The notes beneath the pieces are model-generated. The model saw only the letters and a program-made list of their open reading frames with translations, did not search any database and had not been told where the DNA came from. From positions 654,658-718,657 of the forward strand of contig NZ_RCZE01000001.1 of the NCBI RefSeq assembly GCF_006438915.1: a stretch of DNA of 64,000 nucleotides, in the 5' to 3' direction. Positions 8,114 through 18,660 of the stretch are shown here, in pieces. The translations under genes were made by a program, and so were the position numbers. The stretch comes from Pseudomonas arsenicoxydans (GTDB lineage: Bacteria > Pseudomonadota > Gammaproteobacteria > Pseudomonadales > Pseudomonadaceae). Numbering within the stretch: position 1 is the first letter of the stretch; the number at the start of each line of letters is the position of its first letter.

Positions 8114-10885
8114 TCAGTGAGCCTCATCCCAGTTATTTCCCACCCCCACCTCCACCAGAAGCGGCACGTCCAGCTTCGCCGCATTGCTCATGTGGAGTCG
8201 AATTTCCTCGCGAACTTGATCGACCAGATCCTCACGCACCTCAAGCACCAATTCATCGTGCACCTGCAGGATGACTTTGGCGTCGAGCCCTGACGAGGTC
8301 AGCCAGTTATCCACCGCCACCATGGCCTTCTTGATGATGTCCGCCGCCGTGCCTTGCATCGGGGCGTTGATCGCTGTGCGTTCGGCACCTTTGCGCAGGG
8401 CCGGGTTTTTCGCGTTGATTTCCGGCAGGTACAAGCGTCGACCGAAGATCGTTTCCACGAAACCTTGCTCGGCCGCCTGGGCGCGTGTGCGCTCCATGTA
8501 TTGCAGCACGCCCGGATAGCGGGCGAAATAACGGTCGATGTAGGCCTGAGACTGTTTGCGATCCACGCCGATCTGCTTGGCCAGGCCAAACGCGCTCATG
8601 CCGTAGATCAAACCGAAGTTGATCGCCTTGGCGCTGCGTCGCTGATCGGTGGTGACGTCGGCCAGTTCCACGCCGAAGACTTCAGCGGCGGTGGCCTTGT
8701 GCACGTCCAGGTCATTACGGAACGCGTGCAGCAAACCTTCGTCCTTCGCGAGGTGGGCCATGATCCGCAGTTCGATCTGTGAATAGTCCGCCGCCAGCAA
8801 TTTGTAGCCTGTGGGGGCAACAAACGCCTGACGAATGCGCCGGCCTTCGGCGGTGCGGATCGGAATGTTCTGCAGGTTCGGATCACTGGACGACAAACGC
8901 CCGGTCGCCGCGACAGCCTGATGATAAGAGGTGTGAATCCGCCCGGTGCGCGGGTTGATCTGTTCCGGCAGCCGATCGGTGTAGGTGCTTTTCAGCTTGC
9001 TCATCGAGCGGTACTGCATCAGCACTTTTGGCAGCGGGAAATCCTGTTCGGCCAGTTCCGCCAGCACGGCTTCTGCGGTGGAGGCCTGGCCCTTGGCCGT
9101 TTTGCTGAGCACCGGCAGACCGAGTTTTTCGTACAGGATCACGCCCAATTGCTTGGGCGAGCCGAGATTGAATTCTTCGCCAGCGATGGCGAACGCCTCA
9201 CGCTCGAGCGCGACCATCTTCTCGCCCAGTTCCACGCTCTGAATGCCCAGCAAGTTGGCGTCGACCAACGCACCTTGGCGTTCGATCCGCGCCAGCACCG
9301 GCACCAGCGGCATTTCGATTTCGCTCAGGACTTTGCTCAGGTTCGGGATGGCATTGAGTTTTTCCTGCAGGGTTTGGTGCAGGCGCAGGGTCACGTCGGC
9401 GTCTTCGGCGGCGTAAGGCCCGGCCAGTTCCAGAGAGATCTGGTCAAAGGTCAGCTGCTTGGCGCCTTTGCCGGCGATGTCCTGGAAACTGGTGGTGGTG
9501 TGATTCAGGTACTTGAGCGCCAGGCTGTCCATGTCGTGCCGGGTCGCCGTGGAATCCAGCACGTAAGATTCGAGCATGGTGTCGAAAGCGATGCCCCGCA
9601 CGGTGATCCCGCAGCTCTGATCACCGCCGATGGCGCAGTTGGCCAGGATGTTCATGTCGAACTTGGCATGCTGGCCGACCTTGAGCTTGTTCGGGTCTTC
9701 CAGGATCGGTTTCAGCGCGCGAAGTACCGTGTCGCGGTCCAACTGATCCGGCACTCCCATGTAGGAATGGGTCAGCGGGATGTAGGCTGCTTCGTTGGCT
9801 TGTACAGCGAAAGACAGGCCGACCAGTTGCGCCTGCTGCGCATCAACGCCGGTGGTTTCGGTGTCGAAGGCGATCAGCTTGGCGTCGTTGAGCTTTTTCA
9901 GCCACAGGTCGAAATCGGCCTGGGTGAGGATCGTGGTGTACTTGAGCTCAGTCTCGGCGGCGACTTCTTCAACCACCGGCGCGGTCACTTCCTGCCCGGA
10001 GCGCTTGGCATCGCGCTGGTTGTCTTCGAACCAGCTCTTGAACTCCAGCAGGGTATACAGCTCGGCGAGCTTGTCGTGATCCGGCTTGCCCATTTGCAGG
10101 TCATCGAGTCCGATGTCCAGCGGCACGTCGATCTTGATGGTCGCCAGTTGATAGGAGAGGAACGCCATCTCCTTGTGCTCTTCAAGCTTGGCCGGCAGGG
10201 TTTTCGCGCCGCGAATCGGCAGGGTCGGGACGATGTCGAGCTGTGCATACAGCTCGGTCAGGCCGCCATTCACGCCGACCAACAGGCCGGAAGCGGTCTT
10301 CGGGCCAATGCCGGGAACGCCCGGGATGTTGTCGGAAGAGTCGCCCATGAGGGCCAGATAATCGATGATCTGCTCGGGAGCGACTCCGAATTTCTCCTTC
10401 ACGCCCTCCACGTCCATGCTGCTACCGGTCATGGTATTGACCAAGGTAATGTGGCCGTCGACCAGTTGCGCCATGTCCTTATCACCGGTGGAAATGATCA
10501 CCGGGCGATCCGCCGCCGCGCTGCTGCGGGCCAGGGTGCCGATCACGTCATCGGCCTCGACGCCTTCGACGCACAGCAGCGGGAAGCCCAAAGCGATCAC
10601 GCTCTGGTGCAGCGGCTCGATTTGCACGCGCATATCGTCGGGCATGCTCGGACGGTTGGCTTTGTATTCGGCATACATGTCATCGCGAAACGTCCCGCCC
10701 TTGGCGTCGAACACCACGGCGAACGGACTGTCCGGGTACTGCTTGCGCAGACTCTTGAGCATGTTCAATACGCCCTTGACCGCACCGGTCGGCAGGCCTT
10801 TGGACGTGGTCAGCGGCGGCAGCGCGTGAAAGGCGCGGTACAGGTAAGAAGAACCGTCCACCAGGACGAGGGGGGCTTGGCTCAT
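8114..10885 (-). CDS. polA: DNA polymerase I
   Basis: This repair and Okazaki-fragment polymerase has 923 aa from the ATG at 10885 ([15 protein letters not shown]). An in-frame start four codons earlier is less likely. The order is: N-terminal 5'-3' exonuclease (about 1-290, with [12 protein letters not shown] and the [10 protein letters not shown] helix-hairpin-helix); a 3'-5' proofreading domain with FDTETTG intact (about 325-515); and the polymerase domain with motif [11 protein letters not shown], motif [15 protein letters not shown] and motif [11 protein letters not shown]. All three activities should be present. It is convergent with engB, with the sRNA in between. Confidence 0.97.
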   Translation of the reverse strand: MSQAPLVLVDGSSYLYRAFHALPPLTTSKGLPTGAVKGVLNMLKSLRKQYPDSPFAVVFDAKGGTFRDDMYAEYKANRPSMPDDMRVQIEPLHQSVIALGFPLLCVEGVEADDVIGTLARSSAAADRPVIISTGDKDMAQLVDGHITLVNTMTGSSMDVEGVKEKFGVAPEQIIDYLALMGDSSDNIPGVPGIGPKTASGLLVGVNGGLTELYAQLDIVPTLPIRGAKTLPAKLEEHKEMAFLSYQLATIKIDVPLDIGLDDLQMGKPDHDKLAELYTLLEFKSWFEDNQRDAKRSGQEVTAPVVEEVAAETELKYTTILTQADFDLWLKKLNDAKLIAFDTETTGVDAQQAQLVGLSFAVQANEAAYIPLTHSYMGVPDQLDRDTVLRALKPILEDPNKLKVGQHAKFDMNILANCAIGGDQSCGITVRGIAFDTMLESYVLDSTATRHDMDSLALKYLNHTTTSFQDIAGKGAKQLTFDQISLELAGPYAAEDADVTLRLHQTLQEKLNAIPNLSKVLSEIEMPLVPVLARIERQGALVDANLLGIQSVELGEKMVALEREAFAIAGEEFNLGSPKQLGVILYEKLGLPVLSKTAKGQASTAEAVLAELAEQDFPLPKVLMQYRSMSKLKSTYTDRLPEQINPRTGRIHTSYHQAVAATGRLSSSDPNLQNIPIRTAEGRRIRQAFVAPTGYKLLAADYSQIELRIMAHLAKDEGLLHAFRNDLDVHKATAAEVFGVELADVTTDQRRSAKAINFGLIYGMSAFGLAKQIGVDRKQSQAYIDRYFARYPGVLQYMERTRAQAAEQGFVETIFGRRLYLPEINAKNPALRKGAERTAINAPMQGTAADIIKKAMVAVDNWLTSSGLDAKVILQVHDELVLEVREDLVDQVREEIRLHMSNAAKLDVPLLVEVGVGNNWDEAH

Positions 10886-10959
10886 GAGCAGGATCAACCT
10901 TTTCGGCGGGTCCGGCGCTAGAATAGCGGGACCGTTGACGACAAAGGGACAAGGTTATC

Positions 10960-11250
10960 ATGCGCACACTAAATCGCCTGTTGCTGGCTGGCTTGTTTGC
11001 AATCGCGCCATTGGCCGTCATGGCGGCGGGCGATGTTTCAAAGTCTGAGCCAGAAGTCACGATCCACACGGAAGGGGACAAGGTCATTCAGGAGTACCGT
11101 CAAAACGGTTTCCTGTATGCCATCAAGGTCACCCCGAAGGGCGCGCCGCCGTATTTTCTGGTGCGCGCGGACGGGACAGATGCAAACTTCATCCGCTCGG
11201 ATCAGCCGGATATGCTGATTCCGGCGTGGAAAATTTTTGAGTGGAAGTAG
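10960..11250 (+). CDS. DUF2782 family small exported protein
   Basis: The 96-aa protein has a signal peptide (MRTLNRLLLAGLFAIAPLAVMA). The mature part is about 75 residues: SEPEVTIHTEGDKVIQEYRQNGFLYAIKVTPKG, then PPYFLV and a C-terminal IPAWKIFEWK. This is the DUF2782 pattern usually found between polA and thrB in pseudomonads. No enzymatic motif is visible; the role is unknown and probably periplasmic. It is divergent from polA, and the start regions are only 74 bp apart. It sits 57 bp before thrB and may share its transcript. Confidence 0.85.
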   Translation: MRTLNRLLLAGLFAIAPLAVMAAGDVSKSEPEVTIHTEGDKVIQEYRQNGFLYAIKVTPKGAPPYFLVRADGTDANFIRSDQPDMLIPAWKIFEWK

Positions 11251-11307
11251 TTTCTTAATTTCAATCGGCGCCGGCTCACGAGCGGCGCCCGTACTGGCAG
11301 TTTAAAC

Positions 11308-12258
11308 ATGTCTGTGTTCACCCCCCTGGCTCGGCCCGAGCTGGAAGCTTTTCTCGCCCCTTATGGCCTCGGCCGCCTGCTTGATTTCCAGGGGATTGCT
11401 GCCGGTAGCGAAAACACCAATTTCTTTATCAGCCTGGAGCAGGGCGAATTCGTCCTGACCCTGGTCGAGCGTGGCCCGGTCGATGAAATGCCGTTCTTCA
11501 TTGAGCTGCTCGACGTCCTGCACGAGGCTGATTTGCCGGTGCCTTACGCCCTGCGCACCACCGACGGCGTTGCCCTGCGCGAACTGGCCGGCAAGCCAGC
11601 GCTGCTGCAACCACGGCTGGCCGGCAAGCACATCAAGCAGGCCAACGCGCAGCACTGCGCTCAGGTTGGCGAGTTGCTGGCACACCTGCACCTGGCGACC
11701 CAGGCGAACATGATCAAGCGCAAAACCGATCGTGGTCTGGACTGGATGCTGGAGGAGGGCACGCAGTTTCTCTCCCATCTAAACGCCGAACAAAGCGATT
11801 TGCTGAAACGGGCGCTGGATGAAATCGGCGAGCAGAAGGCAAAAATCCTGGCGTTGCCGCGGGCCAATATCCACGCCGACCTGTTCCGCGATAACGCGAT
11901 GTTCGAAGGCACGCACCTGACCGGGTTGATCGACTTCTACAACGCCTGTTCGGGGCCGATGCTCTACGACGTGGCGATTGCATTGAACGACTGGTGTTCG
12001 GACGACGACGGTTTGATCGATGGGCCGCGAGCGCGGGCGTTGCTGGGGGCTTATGCAGCGTTGCGTCCGTTCACGGCGGCAGAAGCCGAGCTGTGGCCGA
12101 CGATGCTGCGCGTGGCGTGTGTGCGGTTTTGGTTATCGCGGTTGATCGCGGCGGAATCGTTCGCCGGGCAGGACGTGTTGATTCATGACCCGATGGAGTT
12201 TCAGCTGCGGTTGGCGCAGCGGCAAAAGGTCAGCACACCGCTGCCGTTTGCCCTTTAA
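11308..12258 (+). CDS. thrB: homoserine kinase (APH-fold type)
   Basis: This enzyme phosphorylates homoserine in threonine biosynthesis. The protein has 316 aa. It belongs to the aminoglycoside-phosphotransferase-like ThrB type of pseudomonads, not the GHMP-kinase type of enterobacteria: it carries the nucleotide-binding segment GSENTNFFISLEQGEFVLTL, the catalytic loop NIHADLFRDN and the metal-binding GLIDFYNA. The ATG at 11308 fits the usual N-terminus (MSVFTPLARPELEAFLAPY). A REP pair follows the stop codon. Confidence 0.94.
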   Translation: MSVFTPLARPELEAFLAPYGLGRLLDFQGIAAGSENTNFFISLEQGEFVLTLVERGPVDEMPFFIELLDVLHEADLPVPYALRTTDGVALRELAGKPALLQPRLAGKHIKQANAQHCAQVGELLAHLHLATQANMIKRKTDRGLDWMLEEGTQFLSHLNAEQSDLLKRALDEIGEQKAKILALPRANIHADLFRDNAMFEGTHLTGLIDFYNACSGPMLYDVAIALNDWCSDDDGLIDGPRARALLGAYAALRPFTAAEAELWPTMLRVACVRFWLSRLIAAESFAGQDVLIHDPMEFQLRLAQRQKVSTPLPFAL

Positions 12259-12262
12259 AAGC

Positions 12263-12355
12263 TTCGCGAGCAAGCCCGCTCCCACATTTGATCTCCTGTG
12301 CACACAAATTCTGTGGCTGGCGCAGTTCCAATGTGGGAGCGGGCTTGCTCGCGAA
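12263..12355. repeat. REP pair (REPIN) between thrB and znuA
   Basis: Two inverted copies of the P. fluorescens-type REP lie at 12263-12285 and 12333-12355 with a 47-bp spacer, downstream of two convergent genes. The copies are 23 bp and share the core GGGAGCGGGCTTGCTCGCGA on opposite strands. Confidence 0.9.
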
Positions 12356-12378
12356 TGGGGGCGACACAAATGTCGGTG

Positions 12379-13308
12379 TTACAGCGACTCCAGGCACCCG
12401 GCCAAATCATTCCCTAGCTTCTCCAGCACCTGCTCATACCCCTGAGCCGTCGCTGGCGTGTACCCGCCCAGCGCATCCAGTTCCGCCAGTTTCACCGGCA
12501 AACCCGCGACCAGCGTCTCTGCCAGGCGTGGACGCAACGGCGGCTCGCTGAACACGCAGGTCTTGCCGACTTCCTGCAACCGCGCGCGCATCGCCGCGAC
12601 GTGCTGGGCGCCGGGCTGGACTTCGGCGGCGACGCTGAATACGCCGGTGTGTTTCAGGCCATAGGCGTCTTCAAAATAGTCGAACGCTTCGTGGAACACG
12701 AAGTATGGCTTACCCGCGATCCCGGCGAGCCGTGCCTTCAGACGCAGGTCCAACGCATCCAGTCGCTCGTCGAAAGCTTTGACGTTGCTCTGATAACGCG
12801 CCGCGTTGGCGGGATCCACCGCACTCAGGTCAGCGGCCATTTTGGCGGCAATCACTCGGGCATTGACCGGTGACAGCCACAAATGCGCGTCGAGGCTGCC
12901 AGGGCGGTGATCGTGGTCATGCTCATCGGCTTCTTCCGCGTGGGAGTGACTGTCTTCGGCGAAGCGGCGCAATTTCAGTCCCGGCAAATCCTGCACGGCG
13001 ACGCTTGGTAGCGTACGACCATTGAGCACGCGCGGCAGGAAACCTTCCATGTCCGGCCCGATCCAGTACAGCAGATCGACCGATTGCACCTTCCGTACGT
13101 CGGAAGGGCGCAAGGCATAGTTATGCGGCGAAGCCCCCGGCGGCAGCAACACTTCCGGAATCGCCACGCCGTCCTGCACCGCAGCGGCAATCAACTGCAG
13201 GGGCTTGATGCTGGTGAGGACTTTGACCTCCGCGTGCGCCGAACCGATCAGCAGAAAACTTGCGATGAATGCGACAAAGATAGAAAAAAGTCGGGACACG
13301 ATGACCAC
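12379..13308 (-). CDS. znuA: zinc ABC transporter substrate-binding protein ZnuA
   Basis: This is the periplasmic zinc receptor of the ZnuABC importer. The 309-aa precursor has a signal peptide ending at SAHA (about residue 26), followed by VKVLTSIKPLQLIAAAV. Zinc-binding elements include the His in PPGASPHNYALRPS, the His-rich loop DSHSHAEEADEHDHDH typical of ZnuA, LDAHLWLSP and FHEAFDYFE. It is divergent from zur-znuCB. The start regions share a 57-bp gap containing a Zur-box-like sequence, so zinc-responsive repression is expected. Confidence 0.94.
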   Translation of the reverse strand: MVIVSRLFSIFVAFIASFLLIGSAHAEVKVLTSIKPLQLIAAAVQDGVAIPEVLLPPGASPHNYALRPSDVRKVQSVDLLYWIGPDMEGFLPRVLNGRTLPSVAVQDLPGLKLRRFAEDSHSHAEEADEHDHDHRPGSLDAHLWLSPVNARVIAAKMAADLSAVDPANAARYQSNVKAFDERLDALDLRLKARLAGIAGKPYFVFHEAFDYFEDAYGLKHTGVFSVAAEVQPGAQHVAAMRARLQEVGKTCVFSEPPLRPRLAETLVAGLPVKLAELDALGGYTPATAQGYEQVLEKLGNDLAGCLESL

Positions 13309-13326
13309 TCGAAGAGGCGAGAACGG

Positions 13327-13339
13327 GTAACATAATAAC
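13327..13339. promoter_or_regulatory. candidate Zur box in the znuA/zur divergent promoter
   Basis: GTAACATAATAAC is an imperfect 13-bp palindrome close to the gammaproteobacterial Zur core GTTATnnnATAAC. It sits between the divergent znuA and zur starts, where Zur would repress both transcripts in zinc-replete cells. Confidence 0.5.
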
Positions 13340-13365
13340 GTCTCTCACAAAACTCGTCGCCGCTC

Positions 13366-13848
13366 ATGCCTAAAACACCGATTGCCAGCCGTCCCCACGA
13401 CCACTCTCATTGCGTGCATAGCGCTTTGTCCGAGGCCGATGTCCTGTGCGCACGTCAGGGGCTGCGCCTGACCGCTTTGCGCCGGCGGGTGCTGGAACTG
13501 GTGTGGCAAAGCCACAAACCGCTGGGGGCCTACGACATTCTCGCGGTGCTCAGTGAGCAGGATGGCCGTCGTGCCGCGCCGCCCACCGTGTACCGTGCGC
13601 TGGATTTCCTCCTGGAAAACGGCCTCGTACACCGCATCTCCTCGCTGAACGCCTTCGTCGGCTGTAACCATCCGGGGCACGCCCACCAGGGGCAGTTCCT
13701 GATTTGCCGCGAATGCCACGCCGCCATTGAGCTCGAACAGAAGTCCATCAGCGACGCCATCGTGGGCAGTGCCAAGGATGTTGGATTTATCGTCGAAGGC
13801 CAGACCGTTGAAGTGGTCGGTCTCTGCTCGGGCTGCCAGGGGGCTTGA
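13366..13848 (+). CDS. zur: zinc uptake regulator Zur (Fur family; Np20 of P. aeruginosa)
   Basis: This Fur-family zinc-responsive repressor has 160 aa. The N-terminal winged helix ([30 protein letters not shown], then [20 protein letters not shown]) is followed by the metal-binding half with [15 protein letters not shown] and a C-terminal CSGC. The cysteines form the two structural CxxC pairs. It is the first gene of zur-znuC-znuB: its TGA overlaps the znuC ATG by one base. It probably controls its own operon and the divergent znuA. Confidence 0.93.
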   Translation: MPKTPIASRPHDHSHCVHSALSEADVLCARQGLRLTALRRRVLELVWQSHKPLGAYDILAVLSEQDGRRAAPPTVYRALDFLLENGLVHRISSLNAFVGCNHPGHAHQGQFLICRECHAAIELEQKSISDAIVGSAKDVGFIVEGQTVEVVGLCSGCQGA

Positions 13849-14624
13849 TGAGCAACGCGCTGATCCGCCTCGAGCAGGTTGCCGTCACGTTTGCCGGGCA
13901 ATCCGTGCTGGATAACATCGAGCTGAGCGTCGAGCCGGGGCAGATCGTCACGCTGATCGGCCCTAATGGTGCCGGCAAGACCACGCTGGTGCGCGCGGTG
14001 CTCGGTCTGTTGAAGCCGGACAGCGGCACGGTGTGGCGCAAGCCGAAACTGCGCGTGGGTTACATGCCGCAAAAACTTCACGTCGATCCGACGCTGCCGC
14101 TCTCGGTGTTGCGCTTCTTGCGGCTGGTGCCGGGTGTGGACCGTGCCATGGCGCTGTCCGCACTCAAGGAAGTCGGTGCCGAACAGGTGATCGACAGCCC
14201 GGTGCAAAGTGTTTCCGGTGGTGAAATGCAGCGTGTGCTGCTGGCCCGGGCGCTGCTGCGCGAGCCGGAATTGCTGGTGCTCGACGAGCCGGTGCAAGGC
14301 GTCGACGTCGCCGGCCAAGCCGAACTCTATAGCCTGATCACACGGCTGCGCGACCGTCACGGCTGCGGCGTGCTGATGGTATCCCATGATCTGCACCTGG
14401 TGATGAGCACCACTGATCAGGTGGTTTGCCTCAATCGCCACGTCTGTTGCTCCGGCCATCCTGAACAAGTCAGCGGCGATCCGGCCTTCGTCGAACTGTT
14501 CGGCAAGAACGCCCAAAGCCTGGCGATTTATCACCACCACCACGACCACGCCCATGACCTGCATGGCTCGGTCGTCACGGCGGCTCAACCCCACGTTCAC
14601 GGAGATAGCTGCAAGCATGGCTGA
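13848..14624 (+). CDS. znuC: zinc ABC transporter ATP-binding protein ZnuC
   Basis: This ATPase subunit of the zinc importer is 258 aa from the ATG at 13848. A TTG one codon earlier is less likely. It has Walker [13 protein letters not shown] signature VSGGEMQR, Walker B ELLVLDEP and the switch His in MVSHDLH. The C-terminus is His-rich ([13 protein letters not shown]), as often in ZnuC, and may bind zinc. It overlaps zur upstream by 1 bp and znuB downstream by 8 bp, so the three genes are translationally linked. Confidence 0.95.
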   Translation: MSNALIRLEQVAVTFAGQSVLDNIELSVEPGQIVTLIGPNGAGKTTLVRAVLGLLKPDSGTVWRKPKLRVGYMPQKLHVDPTLPLSVLRFLRLVPGVDRAMALSALKEVGAEQVIDSPVQSVSGGEMQRVLLARALLREPELLVLDEPVQGVDVAGQAELYSLITRLRDRHGCGVLMVSHDLHLVMSTTDQVVCLNRHVCCSGHPEQVSGDPAFVELFGKNAQSLAIYHHHHDHAHDLHGSVVTAAQPHVHGDSCKHG

Positions 14625-15405
14625 TTTTCTGCTCTACGCCCTGCTTGCAGGTTTGGCTTTGGCGCTGGTGGCGGGCCCGCTGGGTTCGTTCGTGGTCTGG
14701 CGGCGCATGGCCTATTTCGGCGACACCTTGTCCCATGCAGCCTTGCTCGGCGTAGCGCTGGGATTCTTGCTGGACGTCAGCCCCACCGTTGCGGTGACCG
14801 TTGGGTGCTTGCTGTTGGCGGTGCTGCTGGTGACCTTGCAACAACGCCAACCGCTGGCGTCTGACACCCTTTTGGGAATTCTCGCACCGAGCACGCTCTC
14901 TCTGGGCCTGGTGGTACTAAGCTTCATGCACGAAGTGCGGATCGACCTGATGGCGTATCTGTTCGGCGACTTGCTGGCGATCAGCCCGACCGATCTGGCC
15001 TGGATCCTCGGCGGCAGCGCGGCGGTACTGGCGTTGCTGGTGATCTTGTGGCGGCCGTTGCTGGCCATCACGGTGCATGAAGAGTTGGCCAAGGTTGAAG
15101 GGTTGCCAGTGGCGTCGTTGCGTCTGGCCCTGATGCTATTGATCGCCGTGGTGATCGCGGTGGCGATGAAAATCGTCGGCGTTTTGCTGATTACATCGCT
15201 GCTGATCATCCCGGCAGCTGCGGCACAACGTCACGCCCGCTCACCGGAGCAGATGGCACTGGGCGCGAGCCTGCTGGGCATGCTCGCGGTCTGTGGCGGG
15301 CTGGCACTGTCGTGGTTCAAGGACACGCCGGCGGGCCCCTCGATTGTTGTGACGGCGGCCGCACTGTTTCTGCTGAGTTTTGTCCTGCCCCGTCGAGGGG
15401 TGTAG
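14617..15405 (+). CDS. znuB: zinc ABC transporter permease ZnuB
   Basis: The inner-membrane permease has 262 aa from the ATG at 14617 and starts inside the end of znuC. It is almost wholly hydrophobic with about eight membrane spans. The ABC-3 family signature is visible ([17 protein letters not shown] and [18 protein letters not shown]). An upstream in-frame ATG at 14554 lies within znuC and would add a polar tail, so it is rejected. Confidence 0.95.
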   Translation: MADFLLYALLAGLALALVAGPLGSFVVWRRMAYFGDTLSHAALLGVALGFLLDVSPTVAVTVGCLLLAVLLVTLQQRQPLASDTLLGILAPSTLSLGLVVLSFMHEVRIDLMAYLFGDLLAISPTDLAWILGGSAAVLALLVILWRPLLAITVHEELAKVEGLPVASLRLALMLLIAVVIAVAMKIVGVLLITSLLIIPAAAAQRHARSPEQMALGASLLGMLAVCGGLALSWFKDTPAGPSIVVTAAALFLLSFVLPRRGV

Positions 15406-15442
15406 ACTTGCTCGTTTTTTGCGCAAATAGAGAGTCGCAGGA

Positions 15443-16159
15443 ATGAAGCCGTTCGCCTCACGTTATCTGCTCCTTGTCGCATTTTCCTTGCTGCTGGGCG
15501 CCTGCCAAAGCACGCCACCGGCGGCCACCGAAGCCACGGATGCGCGAGCTACGGCCATCACACAGCTGGAACAAAGCCTGGCCAGCAACGAGTTGGCCAC
15601 CGCCGAAGATCAATTGGCCACCTTGCAGGCCCAGTCCCCCAACGATCAATCCCTTGAGCAATACCAACGGCAACTGGCCGAGGCCTATCTGCGTCGTAGC
15701 CAGATCGTCCTGCAAAAAGGTGATGTGAATGCCGCCGCCACCGCGCTGAGCCGTGCTCGGGTCCTGATGCCGAAAGCGCCGGCACTGACCGGTGGGGTCA
15801 ATAACGCCATCGTCTCGGCTCGCAAAGCCGAGTTGGATAAAGCGGAAGCCGATTTGAAAGCCGCTGAGGCCAAGCCCCAGGCGAAGGTGATTGATCCGAC
15901 CGCTGAAAGCACCACGGTTGCATTGAACCTCAACGATATGGCAAAACTTCGTCGTCAACTGGATGCCATCGCCGCTGATGTGGTGAATTATCAGTGCGAC
16001 GTGAGCATTCAGGCACCGCGCACCGATGATTATCCTTGGCTGGCCACGTTGCTGACCAAGCGGGTGAAGAAGCTCGATCCGGACTTCGATCTGAAGCTGG
16101 AAAAGCAAATTCTGCGCAACATTCCGGCGCAGATGGTCCTGAGTCCGCGTAAACCCTAA
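15443..16159 (+). CDS. hypothetical lipoprotein with helical repeats
   Basis: The 238-aa protein has a lipoprotein signal (LLLGACQS, lipidated Cys near residue 20). The middle is Ala/Gln-rich and helical (QLEQSLASNELATAEDQLATLQAQ, YLRRSQIVLQKGDVNAAATALSRARVL), resembling tetratricopeptide-like repeats. A charged helix and the C-terminal segment LNLNDMAKLRRQLDAIAADVVNYQCDV follow. I recall a gene of this type after znuB in P. aeruginosa. No function is known to me. It is probably an envelope scaffold protein, 37 bp behind znuB. Confidence 0.75.
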   Translation: MKPFASRYLLLVAFSLLLGACQSTPPAATEATDARATAITQLEQSLASNELATAEDQLATLQAQSPNDQSLEQYQRQLAEAYLRRSQIVLQKGDVNAAATALSRARVLMPKAPALTGGVNNAIVSARKAELDKAEADLKAAEAKPQAKVIDPTAESTTVALNLNDMAKLRRQLDAIAADVVNYQCDVSIQAPRTDDYPWLATLLTKRVKKLDPDFDLKLEKQILRNIPAQMVLSPRKP

Positions 16160-16163
16160 AAGC

Positions 16164-16235
16164 TTCGCGAGCAAGCCCGCTCCCACAAGGTTGTGTGTTC
16201 GACACAGATCCAATGTGGGAGCGGGCTTGCTCGAA
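16164..16235. repeat. REP pair (REPIN) between the lipoprotein gene and katE
   Basis: Inverted REP copies lie at 16164-16186 and 16215-16235. The second copy is slightly truncated at its tail (TCGAAG instead of TCGCGAA). It again lies between convergent genes. Confidence 0.88.
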
Positions 16236-16258
16236 GGCGTCCTTCCTGCAATAAAGAA

Positions 16259-18397
16259 CTAGGCCGGAATCGCCTTGGCCTTAGGCTCCCGATCCCAAAC
16301 CCGATGCTGTCCGATCGCCGCAAAAAACGGCTTGATCAACTTCGCATCCGCCCCGACGATCAACCCCGCATCAACCTCCAGCTTCAACACATCCAGCAAT
16401 TGCTTCGCCTCGCCATGCAGCGCAATCGCCTTCAAGTGCTTGTACGCCTCCAGCAGGTAATGCAATGCCACGCCATCACCGCTCAACGCCTTGATCGACG
16501 CCGCGCCACCCGGCACAAACACCGCATCGAACGCCACCGAAGGCAGACCTTCCATCGACGCGTCCACGGGCAACATTTTGCCATCAGCGGTTTTCACCGG
16601 TGCAGAGGTCGGCCCCAGCAATTTAGCGTGCGCGCCTTCGGCCTGCAGCGCCTTCTTCATCGCATCAATCGCGGCACCATCGACACCGTTGGCTGCAAGA
16701 ATCGCCACTTTGCGGGTTTTGATGTTACCTGGCAGCAAATTGGCCTGACTGAGGGCCGGCGAGCGCTCCAGGGAGGTTTTTGGCACCTCGACCGTCCCGG
16801 CTTTCGGCGCTGGCAAGCCAAGGTTGGCGGCCACGCGTTTGGCCAGCTCCAGATCGATGTTGGCGAGGATCTCGTTCACCTCGCGTGCCCGAATGGCTTC
16901 ACGCTCAACTTTGCCGAGTTCAAAGCTGTACGCCGAGATGATGTGTTCTTGCTCGTGCTTGCTCATGCTGTGGAAGAACAGGCGTGCCTGGGAGAAGTGG
17001 TCGCCAAACGATTCGCTACGCTGCCGGATCTTGTTGGCGTCGATACGCTCCGGATAGGTCTCAAAGCCACCATCCTGCGCGGCGGGCGGAGTTTCTTTGG
17101 GCCAGCCGCCGTCGATGGAGTTCGGCTCGTAAGCTGCACGGCCCTTGTCGATGGTGGTTCGGTGCATCGCATCGCGCTGACCGTTATGGAACGGCGCTAC
17201 TGGCCGGTTGATCGGGATCTCATGAAAATTCGGCCCGCCGAGTCGGCTGATCTGCGTATCGGTGTAGGAAAACAGCCGACCTTGCAGCAACGGATCGTTG
17301 GAGAAATCGATCCCCGGTACGATGTGGCCCGGGCAGAACGCAACCTGCTCGGTTTCGGCGAAGAAGTTGTCCGGGTTGCGGTTCAGCACCATTTTGCCCA
17401 GCGGTGTAATGGGTACGGTTTCTTCGGGAATCAGCTTGGTGGGGTCGAGGATGTCGAAGTCGAAATCGTGCTCGTTTTCCTCTTCGATGATCTGCACGCC
17501 GAGTTCCCACTCCGGGTAATCGCCCATCTCGATGGCTTCCCAGAGGTCGCGACGGTGGAAGTCGGTGTCTTTGCCGGCCAGCTTCTGCGCCTCATCCCAC
17601 ACCAGCGAACACGTGCCCGCGGTGGGGCGCCAGTGGAATTTGACGAAGCGCGATTTGCCTTCTGCGTTGATCAGCCGAAACGTGTGCACACCGAAGCCCT
17701 GCATGCTGCGCAGGCTTTTCGGGATGGCCCGGTCGGACATGGCCCAAATCACCATGTGCGCCGATTCCGGTACCAGAGAGACGAAGTCCCAGAAGGTGTC
17801 GTGAGCCGAGCCCCCAGTGGGAATCTCGTTATGTGGCTCCGGTTTCACCGCGTGTACGAAGTCCGGAAACTTGATCGCGTCCTGAATGAAGAACACCGGC
17901 ATGTTGTTGCCCACCAGATCGAAGTTGCCCTCGTCGGTGAAGAACTTCACGGCGAAACCTCGTACGTCCCGCACGGTATCGCCTGACCCTCGAGGGCCTT
18001 GTACCGTGGAGAAACGCGTAAACACCGGCGTCTTCTTGCCCGGATCCTGCAGGAAACCGGCTTTGGTCAGCACGGAATGGTTTTCGTACGTCTGGAAATA
18101 ACCATGCGCGCCGGTCCCGCGGGCATGGACGATGCGTTCCGGGATGCGCTCATGGTCAAAGTGCGTGATTTTCTCACGCATGATGAAGTCTTCCAGCAGC
18201 GAAGGACCGCGGGCGCCGACTTTCAGGGTGTTCTGATTGTCCGAAACCTTCACGCCCTGGTTGGTGCGCAGGGCCTGTTCGGTGGCGTCGGAGCGAAATT
18301 TCTCCAGGCTGTCGAGCTTGGTATTGGTGTTGCCGCGGTCCAGGGTGTCAGTACCGGCCAATGCGCTTTTGCCGGGGGCAGGCTTCTTGTTACTCAT
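16259..18397 (-). CDS. katE: large-subunit monofunctional catalase HPII
   Basis: This heme catalase disproportionates hydrogen peroxide. The protein is 712 aa from the ATG at 18397, which has a strong RBS (GAGGAG). The longer open frame to 18550 is rejected. It contains the catalytic His in [10 protein letters not shown], the Asn in the GNNMPVFF region and the proximal heme Tyr in [14 protein letters not shown]-terminal flavodoxin/DJ-1-like domain of about 150 residues ([14 protein letters not shown] to the end) marks the large clade-II catalases. It is a single gene facing the metNIQ operon, separated by 263 bp with no other gene. KatE-type genes are commonly RpoS- and stationary-phase controlled, but no clear promoter was identified here. 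Confidence 0.95.
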   Translation of the reverse strand: MSNKKPAPGKSALAGTDTLDRGNTNTKLDSLEKFRSDATEQALRTNQGVKVSDNQNTLKVGARGPSLLEDFIMREKITHFDHERIPERIVHARGTGAHGYFQTYENHSVLTKAGFLQDPGKKTPVFTRFSTVQGPRGSGDTVRDVRGFAVKFFTDEGNFDLVGNNMPVFFIQDAIKFPDFVHAVKPEPHNEIPTGGSAHDTFWDFVSLVPESAHMVIWAMSDRAIPKSLRSMQGFGVHTFRLINAEGKSRFVKFHWRPTAGTCSLVWDEAQKLAGKDTDFHRRDLWEAIEMGDYPEWELGVQIIEEENEHDFDFDILDPTKLIPEETVPITPLGKMVLNRNPDNFFAETEQVAFCPGHIVPGIDFSNDPLLQGRLFSYTDTQISRLGGPNFHEIPINRPVAPFHNGQRDAMHRTTIDKGRAAYEPNSIDGGWPKETPPAAQDGGFETYPERIDANKIRQRSESFGDHFSQARLFFHSMSKHEQEHIISAYSFELGKVEREAIRAREVNEILANIDLELAKRVAANLGLPAPKAGTVEVPKTSLERSPALSQANLLPGNIKTRKVAILAANGVDGAAIDAMKKALQAEGAHAKLLGPTSAPVKTADGKMLPVDASMEGLPSVAFDAVFVPGGAASIKALSGDGVALHYLLEAYKHLKAIALHGEAKQLLDVLKLEVDAGLIVGADAKLIKPFFAAIGQHRVWDREPKAKAIPA

Positions 18398-18660
18398 CAG
18401 TCTAAACTCCTCGTTGCGATTCCCGCCGTAGCCAGGATTCTTGTGCATTCCCCAGGCACGGCACCGGGGGCGTTTTCGAGTTGCCTTATTAGTGACTGAT
18501 GGGGTTTTTAGCCGTTCCTTTTTTATGACCTTTGATCGCGTTATTGCCAAATCGAAGGTTGAATGCGGAATAAATGCTAATAACCTCTATACGGACAGGC
18601 TAAAATGCGCGCCCGGCTAACCGCTGATCCTTTTCTAACGCGCCCCACAAGGTTCGCTAC

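Noticed and set aside
8921..10921. Long open frame (666 codons) antisense to polA
   Set aside because: It is a codon-bias shadow of polA: high-GC genes leave the opposite strand open, and it has no recognisable motif or RBS.
11268..11295. GGCGCCG / CGGCGCC hairpin between the DUF2782 gene and thrB
   Set aside because: There is no T run and it is only 13 bp before the thrB start. It may be chance in GC-rich sequence, so it is not listed as a terminator.
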